A DNA stretch of 64,000 nt from Tetrapyrgos nigripes (taxonomy: Eukaryota > Basidiomycota > Agaricomycetes > Agaricales > Campanellaceae), in NCBI GenBank assembly GCA_013368315.1, contig JAACJM010000029.1:186001-250000 (forward strand), read 5' to 3'. Shown here piece after piece: positions 32,502-43,503 of this stretch. Below the pieces are notes generated by a model. That model worked only from the letters and a program-made list of their open reading frames with translations, was not told where the DNA came from and did no database searches. The stretch's first letter is position 1. Each line of letters starts with the position of its first letter. The position numbers were made by a program, and so were the translations under genes.

Positions 32502-33192
32502 CACAGCGGGGCGTGGAGCATATTTACCAGCCGTTTTTGTGCACTCTTAAATGACGGGTAGTTCACGTATTTGCTGCCAAAAACTGGGTTGCAAAAGCTC
32601 AAGTTATGCGCTCAAGTTTTTCCGTGCCAAACCTTTTATTCATTTGCGACCAAAAAAGGGAAGCAAATAGTATTCGAATTTTGATTTGTGAGAAAATGCG
32701 CAAAAATGATATGACCAGTATTTGCGTGCCGGATTCTGGCGAGTAAAAGGAATTCATCGGAGCACTTGAAAAAACACGAATTTAATTGCCGATTTTTCTC
32801 ACCAGCTGGGCCTACTCCATATGGCACTGATTTGAGGCCAATATTCCATATGGAGTATGCCCAGTGCCGAGCAAAAATCCGTGTTTTAAATTTAGATTTT
32901 TCCCGTCCGCAGTGCTTTTCCTTTCACTTGCTGGAATCCGGCACACAATACTGATCATACCTTTTGCGCATTTTCTCACAAATCAAAATTTGGATACTAT
33001 TTGCTTCCCTTTTTGGTCATAAATGGACAAAAGGTTTAGCACGGAAAAATTTAAGTGCATAATTTGAGCTTTTGCGACCCGGTTTTTTGGCAGCTAGTAT
33101 GATCAATTTTATCTTGCCCAAAATGGTGTGAACTATCTGTCATTTAAGAGTGCACAAAAATGGCTGGGAAATATGCTCCACGCCCCAATGTG
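32502..33192. mobile_element. Palindromic foldback element P3, 'CCATATGGAGTA' family
   Basis: About 690 bp, almost wholly one inverted repeat centred near 32840. Arms share GGGGCGTGGAGCATATTT, TGTGCACTCTTAAATGAC, GAAGCAAATAGTAT and TTTGTGAGAAAATGCGCAAA. Centre: CCTACTCCATATGG, about 25 bp, CCATATGGAGTAT. Arms differ at many single sites, so it is not recent. Confidence 0.7.
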
Positions 33193-33432
33193 GGATAGCG
33201 TTTTGTGATAAGCTAGTCTCCCACTATGTGAGGTCTTGTGAAGAAAGGAAAAGGAAAGAATAGATACTCTAGTATACAGAGTATGTATTATAAGAAGAAG
33301 AAGGAGATAAAACAGAGACCGTGCTCAATGCTGGTCTCTGAGTTTTGTCTGAGGACTCAGCCCAAGGGCAATCGGCAAAGCTGGCGGGTCATGTGAGATC
33401 TAGACATGACATGTCCCAAAAATGTGTACAGA

Positions 33433-33641
33433 CACCGCGGACAGCGATGCATATTTGGGCCATTGAAAAACACAACCTTAAATTACTGATTTTTCAAAGC
33501 AGCTTTTGCTCGCCGGGCCTACTCCATATGGGACAGATTTGAGGCCGATATTCCATATGGAGTATTCCTGAGGCTGAGCAAAAATCCGTCATTTAAGCTT
33601 AGATTTTTCCATGCTTCAAATATGCATTGTCGTTCGCGGTG
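33433..33641. mobile_element. Palindromic foldback element P4, 'CCATATGGAGTA' family
   Basis: Ends CACCGCGGACAGCGATGCAT and CACCGCGAACGACAATGCAT (complement), then ATTTG. Centre GGGCCTACTCCATATGG, GATTTGAGGCC, CCATATGGAGTAT as in P3. Size and ends resemble the copy at 2663-2870. Confidence 0.65.
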
Positions 33642-33896
33642 AGAAAGGAACAGAGAATCTGCAGCCATAAAATGCCAGATGCATTCGGAGCCGAGACCCG
33701 AAGGAAACTCATCACCTGGAACACCCAAACCAAGCAAAGCTCCAACAGATAGGTCCTGAGGTCCGAGGCGACTGGAACCCCAAATAGAGCAAAGCGAGGA
33801 AAAAACATGATCATGGATATCCTATAGGTCGCTGTGGGATTTGAGCCCCTGATCTCCTGGTGTAGACAGGAGCGTTACCAACTATGCTAAGCAAAC
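33642..33896 (-). mobile_element. Probable tRNA-derived SINE
   Basis: The minus-strand head (33827-33896) folds like a tRNA: acceptor GTTTGCT against AGCGACC (6 of 7 pairs), A-box-like TAGCATAGTTGGTAACGC, a 5-bp anticodon stem TCCTG/CAGGA around TCTACAC, and a B-box-like GGCTCAAATCC. Position 33 is C instead of T, so it is not a functional tRNA. It runs on into about 185 bp of unrelated body up to the P4 element. Head plus body is SINE architecture; no second copy is in the window, and no A-rich tail is visible. Confidence 0.45.
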
Positions 33897-33962
33897 ATAA
33901 CTGTGCAGAGAGAGAGGTAAGTATGGGGAGAGAATCTCCAATAGCTTAAATGCAAACTACTA

Positions 33963-34465
33963 CAGTCGAATATCTCATAATGCATAGACTTGGTTCCCAG
34001 ATTTCCCTATGCATTATCAGATTTATGCAGTTTGAGATTGTGCCTCTATTTTACAAAAAAAAAAGTTCTTGCTCCTGCTTCAGAATATGCATCTACAATC
34101 TGTTCAAATGATGTTGGATTGCATCCTGCTGCTTCAGTGGGTAAGATGCAGCATAACACCTTCACAGTGACTGGCCTTCTGGATTTTGGCTGACATCAGA
34201 AGTCTTGACTACATATCAGGACCAAAGTAGATCAATTGTATGACATTATTTGCTGTCAATCTGGCCAAATTTCTGACTTTTTGACCCATTCTTTTCTATT
34301 TTTGAGGTATTTTTGGCTATCTCATAATGTATACTTGCCCAAATTTTTTCCAAAAACTCAATGCATTATGCATTATGCAATTTGGGGCCAGTTTGGCAGG
34401 GAACAGTGCTCGTTCCAGCAAATCCTCATGCATTATCAAATAATGCAATATGAGATATTTGACTG
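33963..34465. mobile_element. pogo/mariner-type MITE B
   Basis: 503 bp flanked by TA on both sides, inverted ends CAGTCGAATATCTCATAATG and the complement of CAGTCAAATATCTCATATTG. Interior repeats ATGCATTATG words. No coding capacity. Confidence 0.7.
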
Positions 34466-34610
34466 TATATACTCGCGACAGTGAAGATATGTATATAGGT
34501 TGTCTGGATACTCGAGACTAAATGCAAACAATGAACAAGTTAAAGAAATTTTCAATAGGAACTGGTATGAGTATTATGTCGGTTACGTGTCAGGTAAGAA
34601 ATGAAGGGGA

Positions 34611-35905
34611 TGTGGGCCACCGCTTCGCGTGGCAGTAATGAGGCCCAAGTTATATAAAGTATCATCCACATTTATGTTACTGTTTCAGTCTCACTAATTG
34701 GAGAGCAAACTTTTTGATGAAAGATGGTTGCTTCTGTAATATTAACCAATATGCACGGTGAAAAGTTGGAGCAGTAAGTGATCGGAACATAAATGAATCA
34801 GTGGCTTGTGTAGGACTGCTTTGTTTTATGCCTTTCGGGGCAGTAGCATAGCCCAGGCTAAAATTTCTGTTGCAGGAAATAATTTGAATATTCATATTGA
34901 CAAAAGATATATAATTAAATTTCTGGTAGGTAAGATACAATTTCTGGTGTGGAGTATAATTCAATTTCCTGGGATACAGGGTATCAAATTCCTCAGGGAG
35001 CATGACACTGGGAGGTGGAAGAATGCATGAGCTTGATGCATATGTGGAAGGTGACATCGAGGCAAGATTGTATTTTGAGAGAGCAGCAGTAGGAGACATT
35101 GAAGTGAAGATTATATTCAAGACGGCGGCGGCCATCAGTACAAGATAAGTTGATGATGCAAGACCAGAATACATCAAGGAAAGGAAGATATGTTGGATAC
35201 AAAAGACGCAAAGCATGAAACTGCTGTTTAGACAAGATCAAGAATTTTTGAAGGTCATGATTGCAAGGAAACAGCGATGCGAAGGACATTGACAGTCATT
35301 AATTTGATGTGTAGGACCAGTGGGCAAGACACGAGAAAGGAAAGCAAGGTAGAAGGGAAAAGGGCGAAAAGATACAGGGAGAGATCAGTCAGCAGTTCAT
35401 TATCATATGAGCAGTGCTACATACCAAAAATCATCTGACAGGAAGTTGTATCATCGGCAACTCTACAATCTACCTGCAGCAGTTGGAATCATGAGCCCCT
35501 ATGAGAATTGAGGGGGACTGGGGATAAAGCATTACCGGTGGTGGAAGGATATCCCATGGGGTAAAAGCTGGCAACGCGGAATTGGTCAGATGATGTGACA
35601 TACAGCGGAGACACAATGTACCATGAAAAGACAAGAAAAGCTGGTGCAAACAGAGCAGATGGCTGAGCCGAATACCTGCAGCAAATAACGACATTGTTGC
35701 CCTCATGGATGGTGAGCAGCAGTGAGTAGGGGTGAAGGATGATGGGCGTTGAAGAGCAAGTTGTTGCAGACCACGCATTTTTGCGGCAACAGCCGGTGAC
35801 CGGTTAAGGTGATCAAATGGCGCTGGAAACCGGTACACCTATCGAGCACTGCCACACGCGCAAGCATCATGTTATAAGAACGAGACCCTAAAGGGCCTCG
35901 TAATT
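34611..35905 (+). mobile_element. 1.3-kb hairpin-bearing element
   Basis: Left end GTGGGCCACCGCTTCGCGTG with the hairpin at 34616-34633 and CAGTAATGAGGCCCAAGTTA; right end CCTAAAGGGCCTCGTAATT. Related to 28407-29067 (both share CATTTTTGCGGCAACAG-type sequence, here at 35774). A 179-codon minus-strand frame (34677-35216) and a 122-codon frame (35470-35838) show no known domain and may be chance. Confidence 0.45.
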
Positions 35906-35999
35906 GTCAGGGGTACAGTTCAGACCAGAAGAGGCGGCATCTATAAGCGCATTTGAGATACTATTCTTTTTACAGAAACCCTCAACTGCTTTTTAACTC

Positions 36000-36942
36000 A
36001 TTCCAAATCCAAAGCCTTATGAATAGCTGCTGGAACAATATTGATAAGTTGATGCCAATAAAGAAGGAAGGCAAGGGATGTCCATCTGCCTGAAGCAGCA
36101 ACATATTCAGGGGCTACCCCTTGCAAGCGAAGGTAGACAGCATGATCCTAAAGCTGTGGCCCTTGACATTCTGCATACCCACCTTCACCCAGACATCAAA
36201 ACAGAATTCCAAGAGCTTTCCCTTGACCAAGTGGTGTGGCTTCCCATCATCACACATATAGGCAAATAGCAAGAATTATCTGGGACATCCTTGTTTATAA
36301 GAGAATGGTTCTTGAGAGCTTGAAGACCACAGATGCCCTCTGGATCCTCTAGAAGTCAAGTGACAGTGACATCAGTCCCATCCCCATGAGCAGCTTTTGT
36401 CCAGGGGATGTGAAAGGAAACTGCGTTAGCACTATTGTCCAATTGGTGCCCATGGAAAGCTGCAGTGGCCCATATAGCAGTGTGGAAGGGAATTGGAAGA
36501 TCTAACACCTTTTGCAAGGCAATCAAATGCTTGATGGTGATAGGGTAACATGGTTCACTTTGAGATGGGCACCGTCCTTGTTGGCAGCAGTCCGAGCCTG
36601 TTGGATCAAGTGTTCGTTGCCACACCAAGGAGCAAGTTTTGCATTGTGCCAAGCCTTTAGACCTGAAAGCCAATTAGAGGCTGTTTTGCCTGAGATGGTG
36701 CCCAAATGAGATCCCATGAAAGCTGACACCAAGTACTTGTCCACTGGCATCCGATCCTCCTCATTAATCTTGTACTTATCACAAATTTGCATAAAACGGG
36801 CCAGGCCAGCCCCATATGTCCCTTTAGTAACCTCAACCATCACATTGCAAATGACCTTATCATTGAACTGGGAAAATTCTGCAGGGAATCTAGCCTGGTA
36901 GTAATCCTTGTTTCTGAGGAACCAAGGTGTCTCCCAGTCCAC
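36000..36942 (-). pseudogene. Tyrosine recombinase domain of a DIRS-like retroelement, degraded
   Basis: Minus-strand reading with frameshifts. Core-binding part: DWETPWFL, GTYGAGLARFMQICDKYKI, EEDRMPVDKYLVSAFMGSHL, NWLSGLKAWHN, APWCGNEHLIQQARTAANKD. After a frameshift: YPITIKHLIALQKVLDLPIP, FHTAIWATAAF, VSFHIPWTK. Further down GHSFRIML matches the H-x-x-R box (usually GHSFRIGG). The N-terminal catalytic Arg region between these parts is deleted and the final Tyr region (normally LLYWR) reads FFIGI. This is the fungal YR type found in DIRS-like and related elements. It lies downstream of the RT-RNase H part at 40413-41309, same strand. Confidence 0.7.
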
Positions 36943-37300
36943 AATTTGATGTTTGGCTAGGACAGTAGGGCAGAGTTTGGATGATGCGATTGCGTCATCC
37001 TTATGAGGTCACTGTGAACTCAAATGAGATGCAGGGTAGTTCCAGAGAGACAAGATGGGGTAAGGGATTCTATTCACTCCAGAAGCAGTGGTGGTACACA
37101 AGTTACATGGGAGAAGATATTGCAAAGGATGCAGAAGAGTTTGAGGGTGTTGAAGAAACTTGTTGGATTTTCATTGGAGGTGGGGCCAAATCCAATGAAG
37201 TAGCAGAAATGTGTGAAAAAACAAATGAATTATCTCATGTGAGATTGGGTCTGCAGGGTTATCTGCAGAGGCAATGTATTACAAAGTATTATCTGAGTGG

Positions 37301-37308
37301 ATAACTTG
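37301..37308. repeat. 8-bp target-site duplication, left
   Basis: ATAACTTG before the foldback element; repeated after it at 40405-40412. Confidence 0.8.
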
Positions 37309-40300
37309 CACTTCAGACACCCATATATAGGTACCTAGTTAGGTGGAATTGGTCTCTAGCATCAATAGCCTAGTGAGGCCTAGTAGCCAGGGATCTATCC
37401 AGCTCCCTGGGACTTACATCCACTCTATTGAAATGCACTCTGGGTCTTCCCAGATGCTTTTTGGGAGCTCCCAGGACTACCCATCTCCCTACCTGGGACC
37501 CAGATGTCACACTGTCACACTCATTTGTACTTCAAAATTTGCCATTGTAGCCAGGCCAGTATATAGGACTACTTTGCCAATAAAGCTCTCATACACTCCA
37601 CATTTCCTTGCTATGTAGTTGGCCCCTTTTATTACCTCTTTTTAATCATGTTATTGTCGTGACAGTATTATTTCAGGGTATTTTCGTTCATTTTCTGTTT
37701 CTTTTCTTCATCAGTCACTGCCTTTTGATCATCGTTTTGATCATCCTTTGCCCTATCATTTGTTCATCTTTTTGTGATACATCTCTTACAGGGACACTAT
37801 GCACAGCTTGTTCATCTTTTGTTCATCTTTTCATGATACATCTCTTACAGGGACAACAGGCTGTACTTTGATTGTTCTGGACAGTTCTCTGATTCCTTTC
37901 TTCGCTTTACTCAGCTTTTATCTTTATTTCTGTTCTGTGTATATAAGCTTAGAGTAGTAGCTCCCTAGTCCCCATCTTGACCTCTTTGTCTTGGGACTAG
38001 GTGAGCATCTCATGTATTTCCTGTTTTCACTTAATATTAACTTTGTCTTGGGACTAGTCTCTCATTGTTATCTGTCTACTGTTGTTCTGTCTACACCTAC
38101 TGCTTAGAGCCAAGTGTGTGCTCTTCACCACAGTTATGCTCAAATCTCCACACCAATACAGTGTACAAAACAAACCTACCACTAGCTTTCTATGCTCTAC
38201 ATAATGGCTGGTCTGTACTGCCACAGTGCAACACTCAACATAGGGACTAGGGACTTCTGACTTCCCAAGGTTCTCAGTGGGTCCTGGGACTTCCCAACTT
38301 AGGCTGTGGGACTTGGGACTTCCCACTGACACATGCTGGGACTTTCTATCCTGCCATATTCTCTGGGACTTCCCAATGTGCCCTCATGGGACTTCCCTAA
38401 CTGTTGCCCACCTTGGAACTCCCTCCATCACCTCAAAAGACTTCCCATCCTGTCATATTTCCTGGGACTTCCCACTGTATCCTCATGGGACTTCCCAAGG
38501 ACCCACCACATCCAGGGACAACCCAACCTCTGTACTTGGGACTTCCCAACTGTGGCCTCCCTTTGGGAACTCCCTCCATCACTTCATGGGACTTCCCAGC
38601 TGGCATTATATGGATGACTGCTATACCTGCCTAGTTTGGAAATATTGGTATCTTCCTTTTTAGGAACACTAACCCTAATTTTCCTATTTGGGAAAGATTG
38701 AGCCTATTTGTTTCAAGTTGAAAAAACTGCTAGATTTAGAAATTGAAGCAGTCTTCCTTTTTTGGAAATAATATGCTCACTGGATCTGGTGATTTTGTCC
38801 CACAACTTTTAATTTGACGGGCAGGAGCAGGCAGTCCGTAGGGCCTAGAATCTGCAAGTGGAATAGGGGTAGACAGTGTGGCTGGCGCAGAAAATGCAGA
38901 ATAAAATCCTGGAGCAAGCGATGAAAAATGATGTGAGAGGGTAATAAGGTGTATTTTGGGCTGCTGAATCAGAATATTCAATCAGTTTTGCAATATCTTT
39001 CATCGTCGTGGAATAAACTATATTCCTATGTTCAGGGAGAGTAAATGCAATAATATCCTACCAACTCACCTGAATATTGGAGCTGATTGGATGGAATGAC
39101 CAGTGCCTATCCTGCTCTTTGCTATATTTGGACAGTATTTTGGCCATATCTCCATGACGATGAAAGATATTGCAAAACCAATTGAATATTCTGATTCAGC
39201 AGCCCAAAATACACCTTATTACCCTCTCACATCATTTTTCATCGCTTGCTCCAGGATTTTATTCTGCATTTTCTGCGCCAGCCACACTGTCTACCCCTAT
39301 TCCACTTGCAGATTCTAGGCCCTACGGACTGCCTGCTCCTGCCCGTCAAATTAAAAGTTGTGGGACAAAATCACCAGATCCAGTGAGCATATTATTTCCA
39401 AAAAAGGAAGACTGCTTCAATTTCTAAATCTAGCAGTTTTTTCAACTTGAAACAAATAGGCTCAATCTTTCCCAAATAGGAAAATTAGGGTTAGTGTTCC
39501 TAAAAAGGAAGATACCAATATTTCCAAACTAGGCAGGTATAGCAGTCATCCATATAATGCCAGCTGGGAAGTCCCATGAAGTGATGGAGGGAGTTCCCAA
39601 AGGGAGGCCACAGTTGGGAAGTCCCAAGTACAGAGGTTGGGTTGTCCCTGGATGTGGTGGGTCCTTGGGAAGTCCCATGAGGATACAGTGGGAAGTCCCA
39701 GGAAATATGACAGGATGGGAAGTCTTTTGAGGTGATGGAGGGAGTTCCAAGGTGGGCAACAGTTAGGGAAGTCCCATGAGGGCACATTGGGAAGTCCCAG
39801 AGAATATGGCAGGATAGAAAGTCCCAGCATGTGTCAGTGGGAAGTCCCAAGTCCCACAGCCTAAGTTGGTAAGTCCCAAGTCCCACTGAGAAACTTGGGA
39901 AGTCCCAGGACCCACTGAGAACCTTGGGAAGTCAGCAGTCCCTAGTCCCTGTGTTGAGTGTTGCACTGTGGCAGTACAGACCAGCCATTATGTAGAGCCT
40001 AGAAAGCTAGTGGTAGGTTTGTTTTGTACACTGTATTGGTGTGGAGATTTGAGCATAACATGATTAAAAAGAGGTAATAAAAGGAAATGTGGAGTGTATG
40101 AGAGCTTTAGTGGCAAAGTAGTCGTATATACTGGCCTGGCTACAATGGCAAATTTTGAAGTACAAATGAGTGTGACAGTGTGACACCTGGGAAGTCCCAG
40201 CTAGGGAGATGGGTAGTTCCAGCTGAGAATGGGTAGTCCTGGGAGCTCCCAAAAAGCATCTGGGAAGACCTAGAGTGCATTTCAATAGAGTGGATGTAAG

Positions 40301-40404
40301 TCCCAGGGAGCTGGATAGATCCCTGGCTACTAGGCCTCACTAGGCTATTGATGCTAGAGACCAATTCCACCTAACTAGGTACCTATATATGGGTGCCTGA
40401 AGTG
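37309..40404. mobile_element. 3.1-kb foldback element with near-identical arms
   Basis: Arms 37309-39010 and 39153-40404 are inverted copies around a 142-bp spacer. Termini CACTTCAGACACCC and complement of CACTTCAGGCACCC, flanked by ATAACTTG. Arms look almost identical wherever compared by eye (for example the 80-codon stretch read on both sides at 38736-38981 and 39170-39427), except that about 483 bp present at 37655-38137 are missing from the right arm, with GTTAT at the junction. Each arm carries many copies of TGGGACTTCCCA. No transposase recognised. An 8-bp duplication would fit hAT-, P- or KDZ-type mobilisation. Confidence 0.8.
38270..38610 (+). repeat. Array of TGGGACTTCCCA motifs (left arm); mirror at 39560-39920
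   Basis: At least eight exact or near copies of the near-palindrome TGGGACTTCCCA at irregular 20-60 bp spacing, mirrored in the other arm as TGGGAAGTCCCA. Likely subterminal binding sites for a transposase (inference). Confidence 0.6.
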
Positions 40405-40412
40405 ATAACTTG
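40405..40412. repeat. 8-bp target-site duplication, right
   Basis: ATAACTTG after the foldback element. Confidence 0.8.
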
Positions 40413-41309
40413 GAGGTTCACTTCTTGGAAATTGAAGCTTTCCAGGAAGTATCCCAGCACATCGACTGCAACCATCTCAAGGTAGCAAATGTCCTGGCCA
40501 GGGCATCTAGCTTTCCAATCACCATGAAGGTGAAAGTGAGCCCACAGCTTTCCAATGACAATATCTATACCCCAAGACATAGAAGTGTCCACATATAGGT
40601 GTAGCTCCTTGGGAAATGTCTTTGGAAGCAGAAGATGGGAAAAGGAGGGTTGTGAGAGGATGTTTAACCACCACTCCAAGTCTTTGATGAGCGAGTTAAG
40701 AGAGGTACAACGAATGAAGTAATCAGCCTTGAATGTAGCTACAAATTTGGAGAGGGAAGGTAGACAGGAGCAGCCATCTGTTTATACAAAAGCACAATGG
40801 CATAAGGTACCATGTACCTTTTCCACTGGTTTAAGCTTGCAGAGCTTGCCTTTGAAAGTGTCGATAAACTGACAGATGTGAAAGATGTACTTGAGGCACT
40901 CATCTTCTGGTAGAGAGACAAGTTTTCTGGGAAGATCCCAAAGAAAACCAATAAACTTCATTTCAGAAACAAATTCAGCATCTCCTTTATCCTCAGCCAA
41001 ATGCCAAGGTATACCTAGGTGCTCAATAAAGGAGAGCATGCTGGCTTTGTCATATGTATATGTAAAACATGATGGACCATCGACACACAGTATGACACCT
41101 GTGGGGGTACAGAGAGGTTTGAAGTTGTCCTCGCACTGCTTGACAGGTGTCACGCCCTTCACTGCCCAAATCACCAAAGTTGCATTGGCAATCATACCAG
41201 TGTTACTACTGGGAATGCAGTGATCGATCCAGAAACTCCTGGACAACCAGGTAGGGCTTGTGGTCCAGAAGGGCAGGGACAGTGTGAAGGAACTTCTCAA
41301 GCAACACAT
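40413..41309 (-). pseudogene. Reverse transcriptase-RNase H of a DIRS-like retroelement, split and degraded
   Basis: Minus strand, one frame with an internal TAA near 40783. RT part: VILCVDGPS where the family has a VDD catalytic box, then AEFVSEMKFIGFLWDLPRK and LVSLPEDECLKYI, the RT thumb stretch. After the TAA: LPSLSKFVATF, LEWWLNIL, then RNase H: LYVDTSMSWGIDIVIGKLWA, YLEMVAVDV, FNFQEVNLQVI. The foldback element interrupts exactly here: the RNase H sequence resumes left of 37301 as HSDNT, the next catalytic motif, then SADNPADPISHE. Missing VDD, the stop and later frameshifts show a dead copy. Confidence 0.75.
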
Positions 41310-41559
41310 CCTTGGTGGCTACAAGGCTACTTTGAACAGTACATGGAACCCCTTTTCAGACGGCTCACCTTTGCTCTAATTCCCAGCACAATAGATGATT
41401 GCACATCTGATGAAGCTAAAGCTAAAGCCTGCAACATCCTTGACAAAGCAGGACAGCTTGAGGATTTCAAATCTAGTGCTCAAGAAACTAGTGGCAACCA
41501 ACACCAAAACCATGTCCTTGGGGGCATCTGTTTTTTCAAGCTATCCAAGCTTGAGTAGC

Positions 41560-42330
41560 TTGAGTGTAGCTTGAGTGTAGCTTGACTCTCCTTTTTGGGT
41601 GTGGCTGTACTTATGCTACTGTAATCAACTTCACTACACTTTGTTTCATAACAAATTACTCACATTTGAAGGGTCATTTATCAAGGAGATGTATATTTTA
41701 CACACCACATGCCTCATTGCAAATTGGTTTAGCTTCTACAGAGTCAATTACATACACTTTAAAATTGCAGTCAGCTTGAGTGTAACTTGACTGTAGCTTG
41801 AGGTGGCTTGAGGTGGCTTGATGAGTGTAGCTTGAGTATAGCTTGACTTTCCATTTTGGGTATGACTGTCCTTATTCCAGTCTAGTTAACTTCACTACAC
41901 TTCATTTTATATTAAGTTACTTGCATTCAAAGGGCCATTCATTGAGCAGATGTATATTGTACATACCACATTCTTCATTGCCAATTGGTTTAGCCTCTAA
42001 TGAGTTGAGTACATAAACTTTAAAATTGCAGAAATAGAAATACAATGATCTAGAGAGAACAGGCATATCCAGATTAGCAAGTTTCTAGTATTCAGAGGCA
42101 ATGACAATAGTTTTACAAGCCAAAAAATAGTTTAGACAAATTCAAAAGAGATTAGGACATCAAAGGCATTTCATATGTATAGAAGTTTCTTTTGCGTCAT
42201 TTTGAGATGGCTCAAGAGTAGCTGGAGCAACATTGAGGTAGTCTGAGTGTTTAAGGGTAGCTTGAGGAAAGCTTGAGGTAGCTTGAGTAGCTTGAGTGTA
42301 GCTTGACTGGTAGCTTGAAAAACTGGTGGC
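41560..42330. repeat. GTAGCTTGA minisatellite and tandem 205-bp duplication
   Basis: Clusters of GTAGCTTGAGT/GTAGCTTGACT at 41550-41590, 41770-41850 and 42230-42320. Between them two 205-bp units (about 41571-41775 and 41838-42040) share TTAACTTCACTACACTT-type, GATGTATATT, CACACCACAT-type and TTTAAAATTGCAG sequence with about 20% difference. No gene. Confidence 0.6.
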
Positions 42331-42433
42331 CCTGTCCTTGGAGGCCACAAGTCCACATTGAACAGTAATTCGCAGCGTGCGTAAAACACAGTATGAGATG
42401 CATATTGCGAAAGAGAGATGAAAGAGAGATGAA

Positions 42434-43400
42434 AGCACATAAAGCTTTAAGTAATAAAGACGTGAACCCAATCAATGTCTTAACGAACACAATAAATACT
42501 CGACGTTCAATTGATGATGAGAGAGATTCATCATCACCCAAGACATGTAGATGCGATAAATACTCATCGTCCCAACATTCCAAAACGACTAAAGCGTTCC
42601 ATGGGGAGTACAACAGGTGATGAGAGAGATATTCATCATCACCCTTAGCATGGAGACGCGCTAGGTACCCAGCATCTCCAGCACAAGACCAAAGGTGTGA
42701 TAGGTATTCAACATCTCACTAGAGAAGGAGAAAGAAAATGTGAAAGATGAGAGAAGGAAGCAGTGGGAGAGGAGTAGCATATAAATAAGAAGTGGGAAAC
42801 AAAGGGGAACAGAAAAGTAAAGGAAAGGGGACTCACCAATTCAGCAACTGTTGCTGGATTATCAAATTTCATAGGGAAGTTGCCTTTATCAATGAAGGAG
42901 TTGAGCACATAAAGCTTTAAGTAATAAAGACGTGAACATAGTCAATGTCTTAACAAACGCAATAAATACTCGACATTCAATGGATGATGAGAGAGAAATT
43001 CATCATCACCCAAACATGTAGACACAATAAATAATTGGTGTCTAGGTCCGCGATAGATACTCAACGTCCCAACATTCCCGAACAACTAAAGCATTCCATG
43101 GGGAGTACAACACGTGATGAGAGAAATAGTCATCATCACCCAAGACATGTAAACGCGATAAATACTCAGCGTCCCAACATTCCCAAACAACTAAAGCGTT
43201 CCATGAAGCGTTCCATGGGGAGTACGACGGGTGATGAGAGAAATAGTCATCCTCACCCAAGACATGTAGACGCAATAAAAACTCGGCGTCCCAACATTCC
43301 CGAACGACTAAAGCGTTCCATGGGGAGTACAACAGGTGATGAGAGAGATATTCATCACCACCCTTAGCATGGAGACGCAATAGGTATTCAACGTCTCAGT
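42434..43400. repeat. Minisatellite of roughly 115-bp units
   Basis: Units contain GTCCCAACATTCC, CTAAAGCGTTCCATGGGGAG, TACAACAGGTGATGAGAGA, TCATCATCACCC and GACATGTAGACGC. At least four units lie in 43040-43380 and one and a half at 42490-42660; a longer shared start (GCACATAAAGCTTTAAGTAA) occurs at 42434 and 42906. One plus-strand frame (43035-43367) stays open across the array and encodes a repeated AINTQRPNIPKQLKRSMGST-type peptide; there is no sign it is translated. Confidence 0.7.
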
Positions 43401-43503
43401 AAAAGGAGGAAGAAAAATGTGAAAGAGGAGAGGGAAGTGGTAAAGGGAAATGAATAGGGTATAAGAAAGAAGCGAGGAATGAAGAGGAAGGGAGAAGTGA
43501 AAT

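Noticed and set aside
34677..35216. 179-codon minus-strand frame inside the 1.3-kb hairpin element
   Set aside because: No domain, unusual composition, and no equivalent in the related element at 28407; kept only as part of the element description.
38333..38617. Pro/Leu/Ser-rich repeated frames in the foldback arms (both arms, all three frames)
   Set aside because: They are translations of the TGGGACTTCCCA array, open in several frames at once.
43035..43367. 110-codon frame as a repeat protein gene
   Set aside because: It is the translation of a minisatellite; the complementary strand is equally open (43042-43380).
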